Below, one piece after another: positions 1 to 10,830 of a stretch of DNA of 64,000 nt (the stretch's first letter is position 1; each line of letters begins with the position of its first letter). Position numbers and translations under genes: made by a program. The stretch comes from Pictodentalium vernedei (Eukaryota > Mollusca > Scaphopoda > Dentaliida > Dentaliidae), in NCBI GenBank assembly GCA_031216915.1, contig CM062296.1:668378753-668442752 (forward strand). The letters run 5' to 3'. Under the pieces are notes generated by a model. That model had not been told where the DNA came from. It did no database searches and saw nothing but the letters and a program-made list of their open reading frames with translations.

Positions 1-60
1 TTGGAGAGTGCCGATAGTCACTCTCCAGTAAACTGTAACAATACAACTTATCTTACAACA
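1..60. repeat. Family F MITE fragment at the window edge
   Basis: The window opens inside a short hairpin (GGAGAGTGCC...ACTCTCC) followed by TGTAACAATACAA. The same hairpin forms the centre of the F-family copies near 18.7, 45.4 and 58.0 kb. The left part lies outside the window. Confidence 0.5.
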
Positions 61-589
61 GGAACCCCAAATCCACATAAAAACATCTAGACAGAATATA
101 AATCTGTATTGAGGGTAGCAATCGCATGTGTGATCATTCAATTCAAAAAGAGAACATTTTTTACATGCACTCAATTATCATCAAGTTATTACACATCATA
201 CACGTTGAGTGCACCATTTTTCATAACAGTGATTAAATGACAAATAAATTACCAGCTGAACAATATGAATTAGACTAGATCATTTTTTGTCATGATGATT
301 TTTTTAATATAGGCCTACCATAGGTTAGACATGAAAAATAAAACAAAGAAACACACAGCTGAAACACTCCTATAAACTGCAGTGGTTATAGCACAAGTAG
401 AACAATGAATGGGGATTACGTCCGCCTCAGCAGAAGAATACAATACCATTGCATCATGATCTTCATTCATAAAAAATATAATTCACAGACGATGAACGAC
501 TGTCAAAACAGGTACCATAAAAAACTGTACTCAATCCCTTCATTATGCAAACAAGTCAAGAAAGGGAGGAATATTGTAAGATAAATTGA
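61..589. other. AT-rich sequence, nothing recognised
   Basis: I see no coding exon, internal repeat or family terminus in this stretch beyond poly-A/T runs. Confidence 0.4.
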
Positions 590-745
590 TTATTACCACC
601 ATGTGGGTTTGTGAGATGGTTTATGATGTTGAGGCCTCGTCTCTGGGCATATATTGATAAGTCTATTAGTCGATATATGCCCAGAGACGAGGTCTCGACT
701 TCAATAGACAATCTGAGGTGATCGGAAATCCTGTGGTGGTAATAA
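590..745. repeat. Foldback element with TTATTACCACC ends
   Basis: The outer ends TTATTACCACC and GGTGGTAATAA are inverted repeats. A second inverted pair, CCTCGTCTCTGGGCATAT at 635-652 and its complement at about 674-692, forms a central hairpin. No coding capacity. It is a small non-autonomous foldback seen only once here, so its family is unknown. Confidence 0.55.
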
Positions 746-761
746 CCTATATACATATTCT

Positions 762-1025
762 TTAACCCTTTACCTAACATGAAAAGCAGACGACACTTGC
801 CAAAAAAATTCTTGAATAACTATTTTTTTTCATTTTTTTGTCTCAAAAACATAGGTTATGACCCCTCATTGGAACGAGCTCGTCGAGCTCGTTCCAATGA
901 GGGGTCATAACCTATGTTTTTGAGACAAAAAATGAAAAAAAATAGTTATTCAAGATAAAAATTAACAGACGATTCTTGAGAATAGTGCTGGCCGGTTTTG
1001 GCCCTTATGTTGGGTGAAGGGTTAA
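762..1025. mobile_element. Family A MITE, TTAA-bounded (copy A1)
   Basis: Flanked by TTAA at 762-765 and 1022-1025. Termini are TTAACCCTTTACC and, imperfectly, GGGTGAAGGGTTAA. The centre (about 836-930) is a nearly perfect palindrome of more than 40 bp per arm around GAGCTCGTCGAGCTC. The arms next to the ends are less symmetrical (AAAAGCAGACGACACTTGCC on one side, GTGCTGGCCGGTTTTGGCC on the other). TTAA duplication plus CCC at the ends is the hallmark of piggyBac-type transposons. No ORF, so non-autonomous. Confidence 0.8.
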
Positions 1026-1561
1026 ACTGCTGTGCAAACAGCAATCTAATGCATATAATGTTAAACAGAGCCATGATAGTGGCTAATTCAGCACTCAGCA
1101 AGTTAAATCTTCTGTAAATGCAGTCCAACAGTGAATTAAAATGAATCAATACTGTGAAGATAATACTTCCTTGAAGTGCATCTCAAGAATTTAATTTTGC
1201 TCTGAAAAATTTGATATTATCATAGAAATAAAACTAAAGCCCGAAGTTCAATCCAATAAGAATGTATTTTTTGTTATCAGAAAAAAAATTAGGAATCAAG
1301 TTGTCATACCTTATATGAAAGGTTCTGTCAAAAATGAAATTTTAGAAAATTGTTCTAATTGAAATATTGAAATTCAGATGAAAGTGCACTGCGAACATTG
1401 AATAACTCTTTACCTAACATGAGTAACAGACTGTACCTGTAAAACAATTTCTTGAATAAGTTTATAACAAAAAAAATTGTGTTGTGAGTCCGCACCTTAG
1501 CTGTGATGGATGATAAAAAATGAAACAAATTCCAAGTCTATAAAGGACAATAACTTTGATA
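1026..1561. other. AT-rich sequence with a decayed family A left half
   Basis: At about 1402-1470 the sequence CTTTACCTAACATGAGTAACAGACTGTACC matches (in two runs) the left half of family A. No right half follows before the P1 element begins. Nothing else is recognised. Confidence 0.4.
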
Positions 1562-1939
1562 ACAAGAGGCCCCACGTGGCCTTAATCGCTCACCTGACAA
1601 AGTGACTCTAAGAAGTATTTTAGGTCACCTTCACCATGTCATGCCTCATCAACATTAACTGGTTGAGTGATAGATTTTGTTTGAAGTTCAACATTTGTTA
1701 CCTAAAATTAGTTTTATTTAAAATCGTTGGTGTGTGGCCTATCTCCAATGATTTTTAATAAAGCAAATTTATCTCTGCAGACAAACTGGTTTAGCATGAA
1801 GCACAAACAAGGAATGTGAAGAGATAGCCTTGGACATCTCTCCCCAACTGTGGATATCTTCCATGTGCTACATGTATATATTTGCATGCAAGAAAACAAA
1901 AATTTTCACAAATTTTCCAAAATATTAGTTTTTTTTATC

Positions 1940-2205
1940 ATCATTGGAACAAGCTCAAACAGCTTATTCCAATAGGGGTATGGGAAGATCAGGTATATTT
2001 TTGAGACAGAAATGTGAATATATAAATAATGGTGTTTTTTTGTGAATGATGCTGGAGAATTTTGCGTAAAGATATGGTAAATGATTTGTTCTAGATACAG
2101 AATGATGCAAAAGTATTTAAATTTGATTAGGCAAGTTGTTCCTATAATGCATTTAAAAATTGAAGTAACTGTTTTTTTGCTGACAAACTTTTAGATGTGT
2201 GTGTC

Positions 2206-2259
<54 letters not shown>

Positions 2260-2925
2260 GGGGGGGGGGGGGGTAAGAGTGTTCTTGCAAACAAAATTTC
2301 TGAATAAATGGAAAATTTTATTTTTTGTGTGAAAGACATAGTGCGTGAATGTTGATTGGAACAAGCTTAGAGAGCTCATTTTAATGTGAAGTCATAAAGC
2401 TGTGTTTTACGTACGAAATTCTGGAATAACTAAAAAAATTGCTTTTTTGACTCAAAAAGCATGGTGTGCGACCTCTCATTGGAATGAGCTCAAAAAGCTC
2501 ATTCCAATGGGGTATTTACAAGTGATAAGTACATGTATGTTTAAGAGACAAAAATTAAAATTTGAATAGCGATTTTTGCGAAGAATGCTGACAAGTTTTG
2601 GCAGTGATGCTGGTAAAAAGGTAAGATATGCAAAGTGGTTGTTTTTTAGAGGCGACATTTAATTAAGGGGAATTAACCCTTGATTACTGAGGTAACTTCT
2701 AAAAGTACTGAAATTTCATGAAGCAATGTGAATAACAGACAACAGTTGCCTAAAAATTTCATGAATAACTAAAATTTTTATTCCTTTGTCTCGAAAACAT
2801 GGCATATGACCTTTGTTGCAATGAGCTGAATGCATGTGTTCCAATGAGGGGTCATAAAATTTGAACGGAGATTTGTGTGAATAATGCATTAGTACTGCTA
2901 GATTTGGGTAAACGGTTCACCCTGG
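1940..2925. repeat. Cluster of four decayed family A copies
   Basis: Palindromic family A centres with mutated arms appear near 1945, 2350, 2480 and 2810, for example ATTGGAATGAGCTC followed by GAGCTT-type returns. Each is followed by the family A right half (GAATAATGCTG...TTTTGG). Ends are eroded. They lie inside P1, upstream of its tandem array. Confidence 0.5.
2196..2272. repeat. (GT)n microsatellite ending in a G run
   Basis: About 60 bp of GT dinucleotides with TGTTTG interruptions run directly into 14 G residues. It lies between two decayed family A copies. Confidence 0.9.
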
Positions 2926-2989
2926 ATACCACCCCTTCTATAGTAGATCTTTTCTGCAAATTTTGTCTAAGATTCTATCAACTTTACAA

Positions 2990-5425
2990 ATAAATACGTT
3001 CATGAATCACAATCAGATCCACCCCACAATGTTGCATACCAAATATCAAAAGATTCTGCCTGCTGGATCTGGAGAAGAAGATTTTTTAAGAAATATGCCT
3101 GAAATGCACTAAGTTAAAATTTGGGCTCCTATACGGAGCTCAAATATAAACCCAGGGGGCCGATTTGAACAAACTTGAATCAGATCCACCCCACAATGTT
3201 GCTTACCAAATATGAAAAGATTCTGAAGCTGGATCTGGAGAAGAAGATTTTTTAAGAAATTTGCCTGAAATGCACTAAGTTCGAATTCGAGCTTCTATAG
3301 TGAGCCCAAATATGAAACTAGGAAGCTGATTTGAACAAACTTGAATCAGATCCACCCCACAATGTTGCATACCAAATATCAAAAGATTCTGCCTGCTGGA
3401 TCTGGAGAAGAAGATTTTTTAATAAATTTGCCCGAAATGCACTAAGTGCGAATTCGGGCTTCTATATTAAGCCCAAATATGAATCCAGGGGGGCCGATTT
3501 GAACAAACTTGAATCAGATCCACCCCGCAATGTTGCATACCAAATATCAAAAGATTCTGCCTGCTGGATCTGGAGAAGAAGATTTTTGAAGAAATTTGCC
3601 CGAAATGCACTAAGTTTGAATTCAAGCTTCTATAGTGAGCCCAAATATGAATCCAGGGGGCCGATTTGAACAAACTTGAATCAGATCCACCCCGCAATGT
3701 TGCATACCAAATATCAAAAGATTCTGCCTGCTGGATCTGGAGAAGATGATTTTTTAAGAAATTTGCCTGAAATGCACTAAGTTCGAATTCGAGCTTCTAT
3801 AGTAAGCTCAAATATGAATCTAGGGAGCCGATTTAAACAAATTTGCATCAGATCCATCCCACAATGTTGCATACCAAATATCAAAAGATTCTGCCTGCTG
3901 GATCTGGAGAAGAAAATTTTTTAAGAAATTTGCCTGAAATGCACTAAGTTCGAATTCAAGCTTCTATAGTGAGCCCAAATATGAATCTAGGAAGCCGATT
4001 TGAACAAACTTGAATCAGATCCACCCCACAATGTTGCATACCAAATATCAAAAGATTCTGCCTGCTGGATCTGGAGAAGATTTTTTAATAAATTTGCTTG
4101 AAATGCACTAAGTTCAAATTTGGGCTCCTATACTGAGCCCAAATATAAACCCAGGGGGCCGATTTGAACAAACTTGAATCAGATCCACCCCGCAATGTTG
4201 CTTACCAAATATGAAAAGATTCTGCCTGCTGGATCTGGAGAAGAAGATTTTTTAAGAAATTTGCATGAAATGCACTAAGTTCAAATTCGAGCTTCTATAG
4301 TGAGCCCAAATATGAATCTAGGAAGCCGATTTGAACAAACTTGAATCAGATCCACCCCACAATGTTGCATACCAAATATCAAAAGATTCTGCCTGCTGGA
4401 TCTGGAGAAGAAGATTTTTTAAGAAATTTGCCTAAATGCACTAAGTTCGAAATCGGGCTCCTATACTGAGCCCAAATATGAACCCAGGGGGCCGATTTGA
4501 ACAAACTTGAATCAGATCCACCCTACAATGTTGCATACCAAATATCAAAAGATTCTGCCTGCTGGATCTGGAGAAGAAGATTTTTTAAGAAATTTGCCTG
4601 AAATGCACTAAGTTCGAAATCGGGCTCCTATACTGAGCCCAAATATTAACCCAGGGGGCCGATTTGAACAATCTTGAATCAGATCCACCCCACAATGTTG
4701 CTTACCAAATATGAAAAGATTCTGCCTGCTGGATCTGGAGAAGAAGATTTTTTAAGAAATTTGCCTGAAATGCACTAAGTTCGAATTCGGGCTTCTATAG
4801 TAAGACCAAATATGTATCCAGGGGGCTGATTTGAACAAACTTGAATCAGATCTACCCCGCAACGTTGCATACCAAATATCAAAAGATTCTGCCTGCTGGA
4901 TCTGGAGAAGAAGATTTTTGAAGAAATTTGCCTGAAATGCACTAAATTCGAATTCGAGCTCCTATAGTGAGCCCAAATATGAATCTAGAGAGCCGATTTG
5001 AACAAACTTGAATCAGATCCACCCTACAATGTTGCATACCAAATATCAAAAGATTCTGCCTGCTGGATCTGGAGAAGAAGATTTTCAAAGAAATTTGCCT
5101 GAAATGCAGTAAGTTCAAATTTGGGCTCCTATACTGAGCCCAAATATAAACCCAGGGGGCCGATTTGAACAAACTTGAATCAGATCCACCCCACAATGTT
5201 GCATACCAAATATCAAAAGATTCTGCCTGCTGGATCTGGAGAAGAAGATTTTTTAAGAAATTTGCCTGAAATGCACTAAGTTCGAAATCGGGCTCCTATA
5301 CTGAGCCCAAATATGAACCCAGGGGGCCCGATTTGAACAAACTTGAATCAGATCCACCCTACAATGTTGCATACCAAATATCAAAAGATTCTGCCTGCTG
5401 GATCTGGAGAAGAAGATTTTTTAAT
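2990..5425 (+). repeat. Tandem array, 15 units of about 167 bp
   Basis: The anchor GATCCACCC recurs at 3015, 3183, 3349 and so on, about 166-168 bp apart, fifteen times. Each unit contains TTGAACAAACTTGAATCAGA, a constant stretch (TGCTGGATCTGGAGAAGAAG) and a short foldback in which GGGCTCCTATA precedes GAGCCC. Units differ by scattered substitutions and small indels. The last unit passes directly into the P-family tail at about 5425. P2 and P3 contain diverged units of the same repeat. Confidence 0.9.
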
Positions 5426-6057
5426 GTTTTTCCCATTGCCTACAGCGTTAAAAAGTGCTGACTCAGCACTTTTTCAAAGTCCCGAAACTGTACCCTATGA
5501 TAAAACCGATGGCAATTTTTTTTTACCAATCCTTTCTGTTGGTCCTAAGGAAGCTGCACACCAAATAAAAATTCTCAGTGCCGTGCAGTTTTGGAGATAT
5601 GGGCGTTTTAAATTTTTTCTATTTTTAGCTCCTGCGGTTCCCACGGGGCTGCAGGAAAATTTTTTTTTGCATAAATCAAGTACTCATGACCCAATAAGCC
5701 CTCACATAAAATTTGGTTCAAATCAGCCTCTCGGTTTGGAAAATAGAAATTTTGGGCGGGGCAAAAAATTTTGCTCCTCTCATAACAACGCCAAGTATAG
5801 CCCCACAAACTTCTCTTGAACAAATCTGAGTCTACACCTCAAAAGGAAGCTGCACACCAAATATCAAGTCTCTGTTACTGCTGGTTCATGAGAAGAAGAT
5901 TTACAAAGATTTTGGTGCCCCTTGGGGGCGTGGCACCACCCAGGAGGAGGGGCAACTTCATTTGAACAAATCTGAATTGGCATTAGGTAATAAACATTTA
6001 GCCAACATTTGAATAAAATTGGGCTAGTGGTTTAGGAGGAGAAGTCGATAATGTAAA

Positions 6058-6120
6058 GTTAACGCCGGACGGACGACGACAGACGACGGATGCCGGACGA
6101 CGGACGACGGACGCCGGACA
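6058..6120 (+). repeat. GGACGACGG microsatellite of P1
   Basis: An imperfect run of GGACGACGGACGCC-like units sits immediately before the terminal hairpin. P2 (28728-28750), P3 (35398-35420), Q3 (56163-56262) and the 30.4-kb element carry a similar run in the same place. Confidence 0.8.
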
Positions 6121-6135
6121 GAAAGTGATTAGTAA

Positions 6136-6165
6136 AGCTCCCCTTGAGCTTCGCTCAGGTGAGCT
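6136..6165 (+). repeat. Terminal hairpin of P1
   Basis: AGCTCCCCTTGAGC pairs with GCTCAGGTGAGCT around a short TTC loop, and is followed by AAAAA. P2, P3 and Q3 end the same way, each with AGCTC...GAGC(T) but different inner bases. Confidence 0.7.
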
Positions 6166-6171
6166 AAAAAT

Positions 6172-6617
6172 ACTCTGAATAACACCTACTTTAAACATAG
6201 GGCTAGACTTGCATACCAAAAATGATGTCATTCCATCAAGTTTTTTAAAAGATACTGAGTTTAATAGTAAAAATTAAACAAATTCCACGTCCATAAAGGG
6301 CAATAACTCTGAGAAAAACCTCCAAATAACACCTGCATTGAGCATGTAGCTAAACATCAACAAGACACAATTGCAAACCAAAAACGATGGTATTCCACCA
6401 AGTATTTAAAAAGTAATTAAGTTTACACCTCATTGGTAGCAGACCTATACTGCCACACACAGAGCTGCTTGCAACAGCTAAAAATAACATTTTTAGCATC
6501 AAATACATAGCATATGACCCCTCATTGGAATGGGCTCACTCCAATTCGGAATTATGAACTCTGATGTTGAAAAATTGAAAAACCAATCAAATTAGAGTGA
6601 TGACTTATATGAATAGT
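6172..6617. other. P-related flank and a decayed family A core
   Basis: The stretch 6172-6430 contains AACAAATTCCACGTCCATAA, a near copy of the sequence at 1510-1560 just left of P1, so both flanks of P1 share sequence. Around 6510-6560 is a remnant of a family A centre (CCCCTCATTGGAATGGGCTC). Confidence 0.4.
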
Positions 6618-6625
6618 CACTGATC

Positions 6626-6917
6626 CAAGTCTGAAAATAAGCAGACTGTCATCTGCAGAATCAAGACCTCAGAGGGTGAATTTGGTGATGCTACCCTGTA
6701 GCATCACTAAATTTACCCTCTGTGAACCTCAATCTGAATCAAGGTTATGCCATCACTTAATTTACCCTCTGTGAACCTCAATCTGAATCAAGGTCTGAAA
6801 TCTAAACAGCAAGAGGTGCCCAGAGGATACATTGACACACTGTATGGGATAGCATCACCAAATTCACCCTCTGGGGACCTCATTCTTCAAATGACAGATT
6901 GCTTATTTTCAGGCTTG
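6626..6917. mobile_element. Family H hAT-like MITE (copy H1)
   Basis: Ends are CAAGTCTGAAAATAAGCAG and GCTTATTTTCAGGCTTG, which are inverted repeats. An exact 8-bp target duplication, CACTGATC, flanks it at 6618-6625 and 6918-6925. The interior holds two tandem copies of a segment containing TTTACCCTCTGTGAACCTCA. No ORF. An 8-bp duplication and CA(G/A)G ends fit the hAT superfamily. Confidence 0.85.
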
Positions 6918-6941
6918 CACTGATCCAATATGGCCATTATG

Positions 6942-7161
6942 TTAACCCTTTACCCAATGCAGACAATACCAAATTTTATTATTTTAAATATTATTTTTCC
7001 ACATTTTTTTAAAAATTCTACAAAACCATATCATGTGACCCCCAATGAGCTCATTCCAATGAGGGGTCACATGATATGGTTTTGAATTTTTTTGAAAAAT
7101 ATTTTTTTTCAACTGCTTAATATGCTGGTGGATGTGGATGATTCATTAGGTAAAGGCTTAA
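6942..7161. mobile_element. Family B MITE, TTAA-bounded
   Basis: TTAA at 6942-6945 and 7158-7161. The left end is CCCTTTACCCAATGCAGACA. The palindromic arms are AACCATATCATGTGACCCC, the B version of the family A centre. No ORF. Confidence 0.7.
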
Positions 7162-7184
7162 AATAAGACAGAACACAGACATAC

Positions 7185-8418
7185 CAGAAAATAAGTGGTC
7201 AGACAAGGACAATGTCAGATACAAAAAGGCCAATGTCTGACAGAGGTTTAAAATCGTCAGTCAAAATGTCTGATGCCAAAATTATCAATGAAGTTCAGTG
7301 ATCAGAACAGCATGCATGCTGGAAATCCTGTACATAACTAGCAAGCCTAAAATTAATGATTATTGTGCTTTCTGGTCCTGGAAAGTTGGGAAGTGTGAAG
7401 AAAGTGACTGCCCAGCTCATCAGTATTAACAGCATGTGAAGGAATACGATTTGATATAGCCATACATGCATCTAAATTATGTCTGAATGGTAATTCAGTT
7501 CCAATTCAGAATGAAACCAAGCATACCTTGTTTGGCAGGGCGCATTGAGCCCTGCCAAACAAGGTATGGTTGGATGAATTCTGAGCAGGTTTAAGATGAA
7601 GGTACATGTACACCCAAAACACATTATTTCAAATACTCAAACCTCCATTTTGTAATATGTCAGATATCATTCTTATCACTGAACTAAATATTTGAATTAG
7701 AAATACCCGCCTTGAAATGTTGCATGGAAGTGATGCAATCTTTAAAAATAAACAGCCTTGGGAAAATAAATTGTTTCAATAAACGTTTTAAGAATTCTAT
7801 TGACATCTTACGTTATTGATGAATATTCCAGATAAAAAAGAGGGCGATTTGATGACTTTTGGACCTAAAAAAATACAATTTACATTTGGTGTGTTTTTGT
7901 AGGGAACTCCCTGAAAAATATGTGCACACGTGACCGTTACTTCCCTCGCTGTCAATTTTTCTTTCTTATTTGTTGCATGACCCCCTGTTTTGGGGGTCAG
8001 AAAAAGTTGTCTGAAGGGCAATACTTGACAAAGATATTTGAATGCCAAAATTAAAGTGATGAGATCATATTTTATTTTGCCTGATCATTATAATGGTCGC
8101 CTATGGGAAAATATTTAGTTCTGTGATACCTTAAATGACAGACATGATTCATTTGGTGTCTGAACATTTTGTCTGGAAGCACAATGAAAATTATTTTCAG
8201 GCTTGTTCCCCAATACAATTTAGTCTACTTTTTTGCAAGTACCAGCTACCTAATTCCTATTTTTGCAACCAACAATGAACACAATTATTCCTTACAGCTT
8301 GCAACAATTTACTAAAAATTTTTACTGCACCACAACCTGTATAGTTCTAGAGGCCAAGTCAAATTGTGGTTGCTTGCCTGAAACTAGAGGCTGTGAGCAA
8401 TGCAACAATGAATAATTT
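7185..8418. repeat. Repeated segment, copy 1 (holds a 455-bp insertion)
   Basis: Matches 14632-16382 across its length once insertions are set aside (about 780 versus 795 bp). It starts CAGAAAATAAGTGGTC and includes a palindrome (ACCTTGTTTGGCAGGGC...GCCCTGCCAAACAAGGT) at about 7527-7567. It runs through ATTATTTTCAGGCTTG to GCAATGCAACAATGAATAAT. It lacks the G insertion of copy 2, so position 7594 shows that element's empty TTAA site. Confidence 0.75.
7674..8128. mobile_element. 455-bp insertion with TATCAC(T/A)GAACTAAATATTT ends
   Basis: The left end TATCACTGAACTAAATATTT and the inverted right end differ at one base in 20. Copy 2 of the host segment (near 16097) reads CATTCTTAAATGAC with no insertion, so the boundaries can be read. 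Any target duplication is very short (2-3 bp). The single ORF inside (minus strand, 83 codons) has no recognisable domain. Confidence 0.65.
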
Positions 8419-8473
8419 TTGGTAAAGGATTAAACAGTGACCACCACATATCCATCCGACCATATTATTTCAC

Positions 8474-9027
8474 AACAAGAGGTGCACATCGGAGATGCAG
8501 GCATTGAGTTGTGGTGACAATCAGAGAGTGCCGCATGTCCAAAACCCTGTTATCAATCATATTCTGGTTGTCAAATCTGAACCTTTGTTCAAGTTATAAT
8601 GCTAACAAGTTCAAAATTCGTAAAAAATTGACTACTTTAGGCCCATAAAATCGGATCAGGCCAGTTTTCGAAGTGGCTTGTGATATTATTATAATAGACC
8701 TGTATGGCTAGTTTTATCAGAGAACGTTTGTTCAAGTTATTGCACTAACAAGCTCAAAATTCGTAAACATTTACTAATTAAGGCCCATAACTCTGTAATG
8801 AAAAATGTTCAAGTTATAATGCTAACAAGTTCAAAACCTGTAAAAATTGACTAATTAGGGTTTTCAAACTTACTTGAGATATTATTGCAAAAGACCTGTA
8901 TGCCAAATATTAGTCAAATCGTTTATTCAAGTTACTACGCTAACAGTGTGAGGATGCCCGGATGCTCACTTGGATGCCCGCCCACCCGGATGCACACCGA
9001 CCATCTCCAAACCATAGGTCTCGGTTG
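8474..9027 (+). mobile_element. R element: AACAAGAGGTGCACATCGG head, GGATGCCCG tail
   Basis: Starts AACAAGAGGTGCACATCGGA. It contains three imperfect repeats of a unit with CAAGTTATAATGCTAACAAG and GGCCCATAA, and ends with GGATGCCCGGATGC and related GGATGC repeats. The head is like that of the P family (AACAAGAGG) but the body differs. No ORF. The right boundary coincides with the next TTAA element. Confidence 0.45.
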
Positions 9028-9277
9028 TTAACCCTTTACCCAATGTAATGCCCAAACCGGACAGCATTATTCTCAAAAAATCGCTAATTAATTTTTATTA
9101 TTTTTTTCAATTTTTGTCTCAAAAACATAGGTTATGACCCCTCGTTGGAACGAGCTCATCGAGCTCGTTCCAATGAGGGGTCACAACCTATGTTTTGAGA
9201 CAAAAATTAAAAAAAATTAGTTACTCAACAATTTTTTTGCAAGTGTCGTCTGCTTTTCATGTTAGGTAAAGGGTTAA
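9028..9277. mobile_element. Family A MITE (A3)
   Basis: TTAA at 9028-9031 and 9274-9277. Both ends are intact (CCCTTTACCCAATG and TAGGTAAAGGG). The centre is an almost perfect palindrome around GAGCTCATCGAGCTC with arms AACATAGGTTATGACCCCTC. No ORF. Confidence 0.85.
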
Positions 9278-9509
9278 CACAACTCGACTAAATACTCACC
9301 ATTCATATTTGTATAGCATTTATATTTTCCAATTTTGCCTCCAAAAGTTTACAACCCTCCCTCAATGGCTCGAGCTGATCAAGTGAGCTCACTTCAATGA
9401 GGGTCATAAGCTATATTTGTTGGCAAAAAATAGAAACAATAAATGATTTTGAAGGGTGATTTTTGTGATCAGCACTGGACAGTACTTCTGTTGTCAGGCA
9501 AGGGGTTAA
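9278..9509. repeat. Decayed family A copy abutting A3
   Basis: An eroded palindromic centre (GAGGGTCATAAGCTATATTTG) and a right half ending CAGGCAAGGGGTTAA, with TTAA at 9506-9509. The left end is not preserved. Confidence 0.5.
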
Positions 9510-9574
9510 AAGCAGCCATACCTTGATTTAATAAGAAATAAATCTTCACCTATCACAGACATTACATAAGTACA

Positions 9575-9823
9575 TTAACTGGTAGTGCTAAATTATTTTT
9601 GGTCCTTAAAATTTCTTTGCGCATCTTTGCTTTATTACAATTTATGGGGAGAGTACCAGTAGGCATTTCCCCATAAATTGTAACAAGGCAAATCTTAAAA
9701 GATAAAATAATATCACTTCAAAAATAATATGAAGCACGTCCACAGAACATGAAACCTTTAAATTGTGGTACTGGCACTTCAGAATAAAGCCCAAATATGG
9801 GCTTCCAGCAATCTACCAGTTAA
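9575..9823 (-). mobile_element. Family F MITE (F1)
   Basis: TTAA at 9575-9578 and 9820-9823. The left end is TTAACTGGTAGTGCTAA and the right end TCTACCAGTTAA. The centre has the inverted pair TTACAATTTATGGGGAGAG...CCCCATAAATTGTAA, and a second small pair (AAGCCCAAATATGGGCTT) lies near the right end. No ORF. Confidence 0.75.
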
Positions 9824-9829
9824 AAATCA

Positions 9830-10373
9830 TTATCTATTGACTAAAGTGAATTTTTTTATTTGATTGGTTGATAGATACGTGGTATGAGACCACATTCAGT
9901 GAAACCCACGATACGTCCGCCCAGCCATTGACAAATTTCCCATACCCAGTGGAAGCCTCGTTCCGAAATCTACAAATTGTCCACACCCCATAGAAGACGC
10001 ATTCATCGAAATCAATTTACCGATAACTGGAAGGCGGAAGTAAAATCGTCATTCCAGTTTTACAGTGTACATGTATTAAATTTTAATTTTTTATCTCCCA
10101 AAATATAGCTCATGACCCCTTATTGGAATGAGCTTGTCGAGTACCCTCCAATGTGGGGTTCATAAGCTATGTTTTTGAGACAAAAAAGAAAAAAAGAAAT
10201 TCAATAATTTTTTTATACTAGTCATATCGGCATATTTTCACAAAAACTCTTTTGCACAAAAATTCCTCAGAAACCTGTATGGCTCAACAATGGAAGATAA
10301 AAGATCTCATTCTGTGTGTGTTCACACATGAAATAGATCGTACTTCTAAAACGGTAAGTCAATAGATAAATTC
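9830..10373. other. Sequence framed by a short inverted pair, with a decayed family A core
   Basis: TTATCTATTGACT at 9831 and its complement near 10357 frame this stretch, so it may be one further element together with the adjacent hairpin. Between 10070 and 10205 is an eroded family A centre. Confidence 0.35.
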
Positions 10374-10513
10374 GTTACCCCGTGTCTGATCACGTGGTAC
10401 AGGTTTTTACCTACCCGAAGCCAGCCGTATCCCATGAGGCCAAAGGCCAAATGGGATACGGCTGGCTTCGGGTAGGTAAAAAACCCGTACCACGTGATCA
10501 GACACGGGGTAAC
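10374..10513. repeat. Long near-perfect hairpin, 62-bp arms
   Basis: Left arm 10374-10435 starts GTTACCCCGTGTCTGATCAC. Right arm 10452-10513 is its reverse complement except for one substitution and one extra base. The loop is about 16 nt. Arms contain CACGTG and TGATCA and are more GC-rich than their surroundings. No coding capacity. Confidence 0.9.
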
Positions 10514-10790
10514 TTATAGTATTCAGATTCTGTTGATTCTGTATTTTTTCCATGTATGGCCTCATTTGAACTACATTGGTGAGATGAGCTTATTCAAACA
10601 AGGTTCAAAATATAGGGTTTTGAATGATATGGGCCCCTCTCATGATCTGGACTAAACCATTTTCCTGAGAAGAAAATGTGGGAGTGTGCAAAAATACCAT
10701 GTACTTTTGTTTATTAATGAAAAACTTTTGTGGTCACACCAGTGTGGTAGGTAAAAGGTGAATTTCTTCATTTTAATTCTCCTCAAGTAG

Positions 10791-10793
<3 letters not shown>

Positions 10794-10822
<29 letters not shown>

Positions 10823-10830
10823 TGGGGGGG
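10794..10830. repeat. Poly-G tract
   Basis: Thirty-six of 37 bases are G, with one T. It is followed by ATTT-rich sequence typical of the SINE tails in this window (read on the minus strand). Confidence 0.9.

Larger units (their letters stand above)
1562..6171 (+). mobile_element. P-family element P1 (pearl/Helentron-like, tandem core)
   Basis: Starts AACAAGAGGCCCCACGTGGC with a small head hairpin, then CGCTCACCTGA. It ends with a GGACGACGG microsatellite, the hairpin at 6136-6165 and GAGCTAAAAA. In between are decayed family A copies (1940-2925), a 15-unit tandem array (2990-5425) and a tail (5430-6060) shared with P2 and P3. It has no ORF with recognisable domains; the ORFs over the array are repeat shadows. 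The design (head, tandem core of about 165 bp, tetranucleotide-like run, terminal hairpin) matches what I recall of bivalve pearl elements. The exact ends are inferred by comparison with P3. Confidence 0.65.

Noticed and set aside
2990..5425. CRISPR-like array
   Set aside because: Units are 167 bp, adjacent and homologous throughout; there are no unique spacers and the genome is eukaryotic.
3331..5819. ORFs over the 167-bp array (for example 112 and 158 codons)
   Set aside because: The repeated peptides simply reflect translation of the tandem DNA unit; the frame changes with indels between units.
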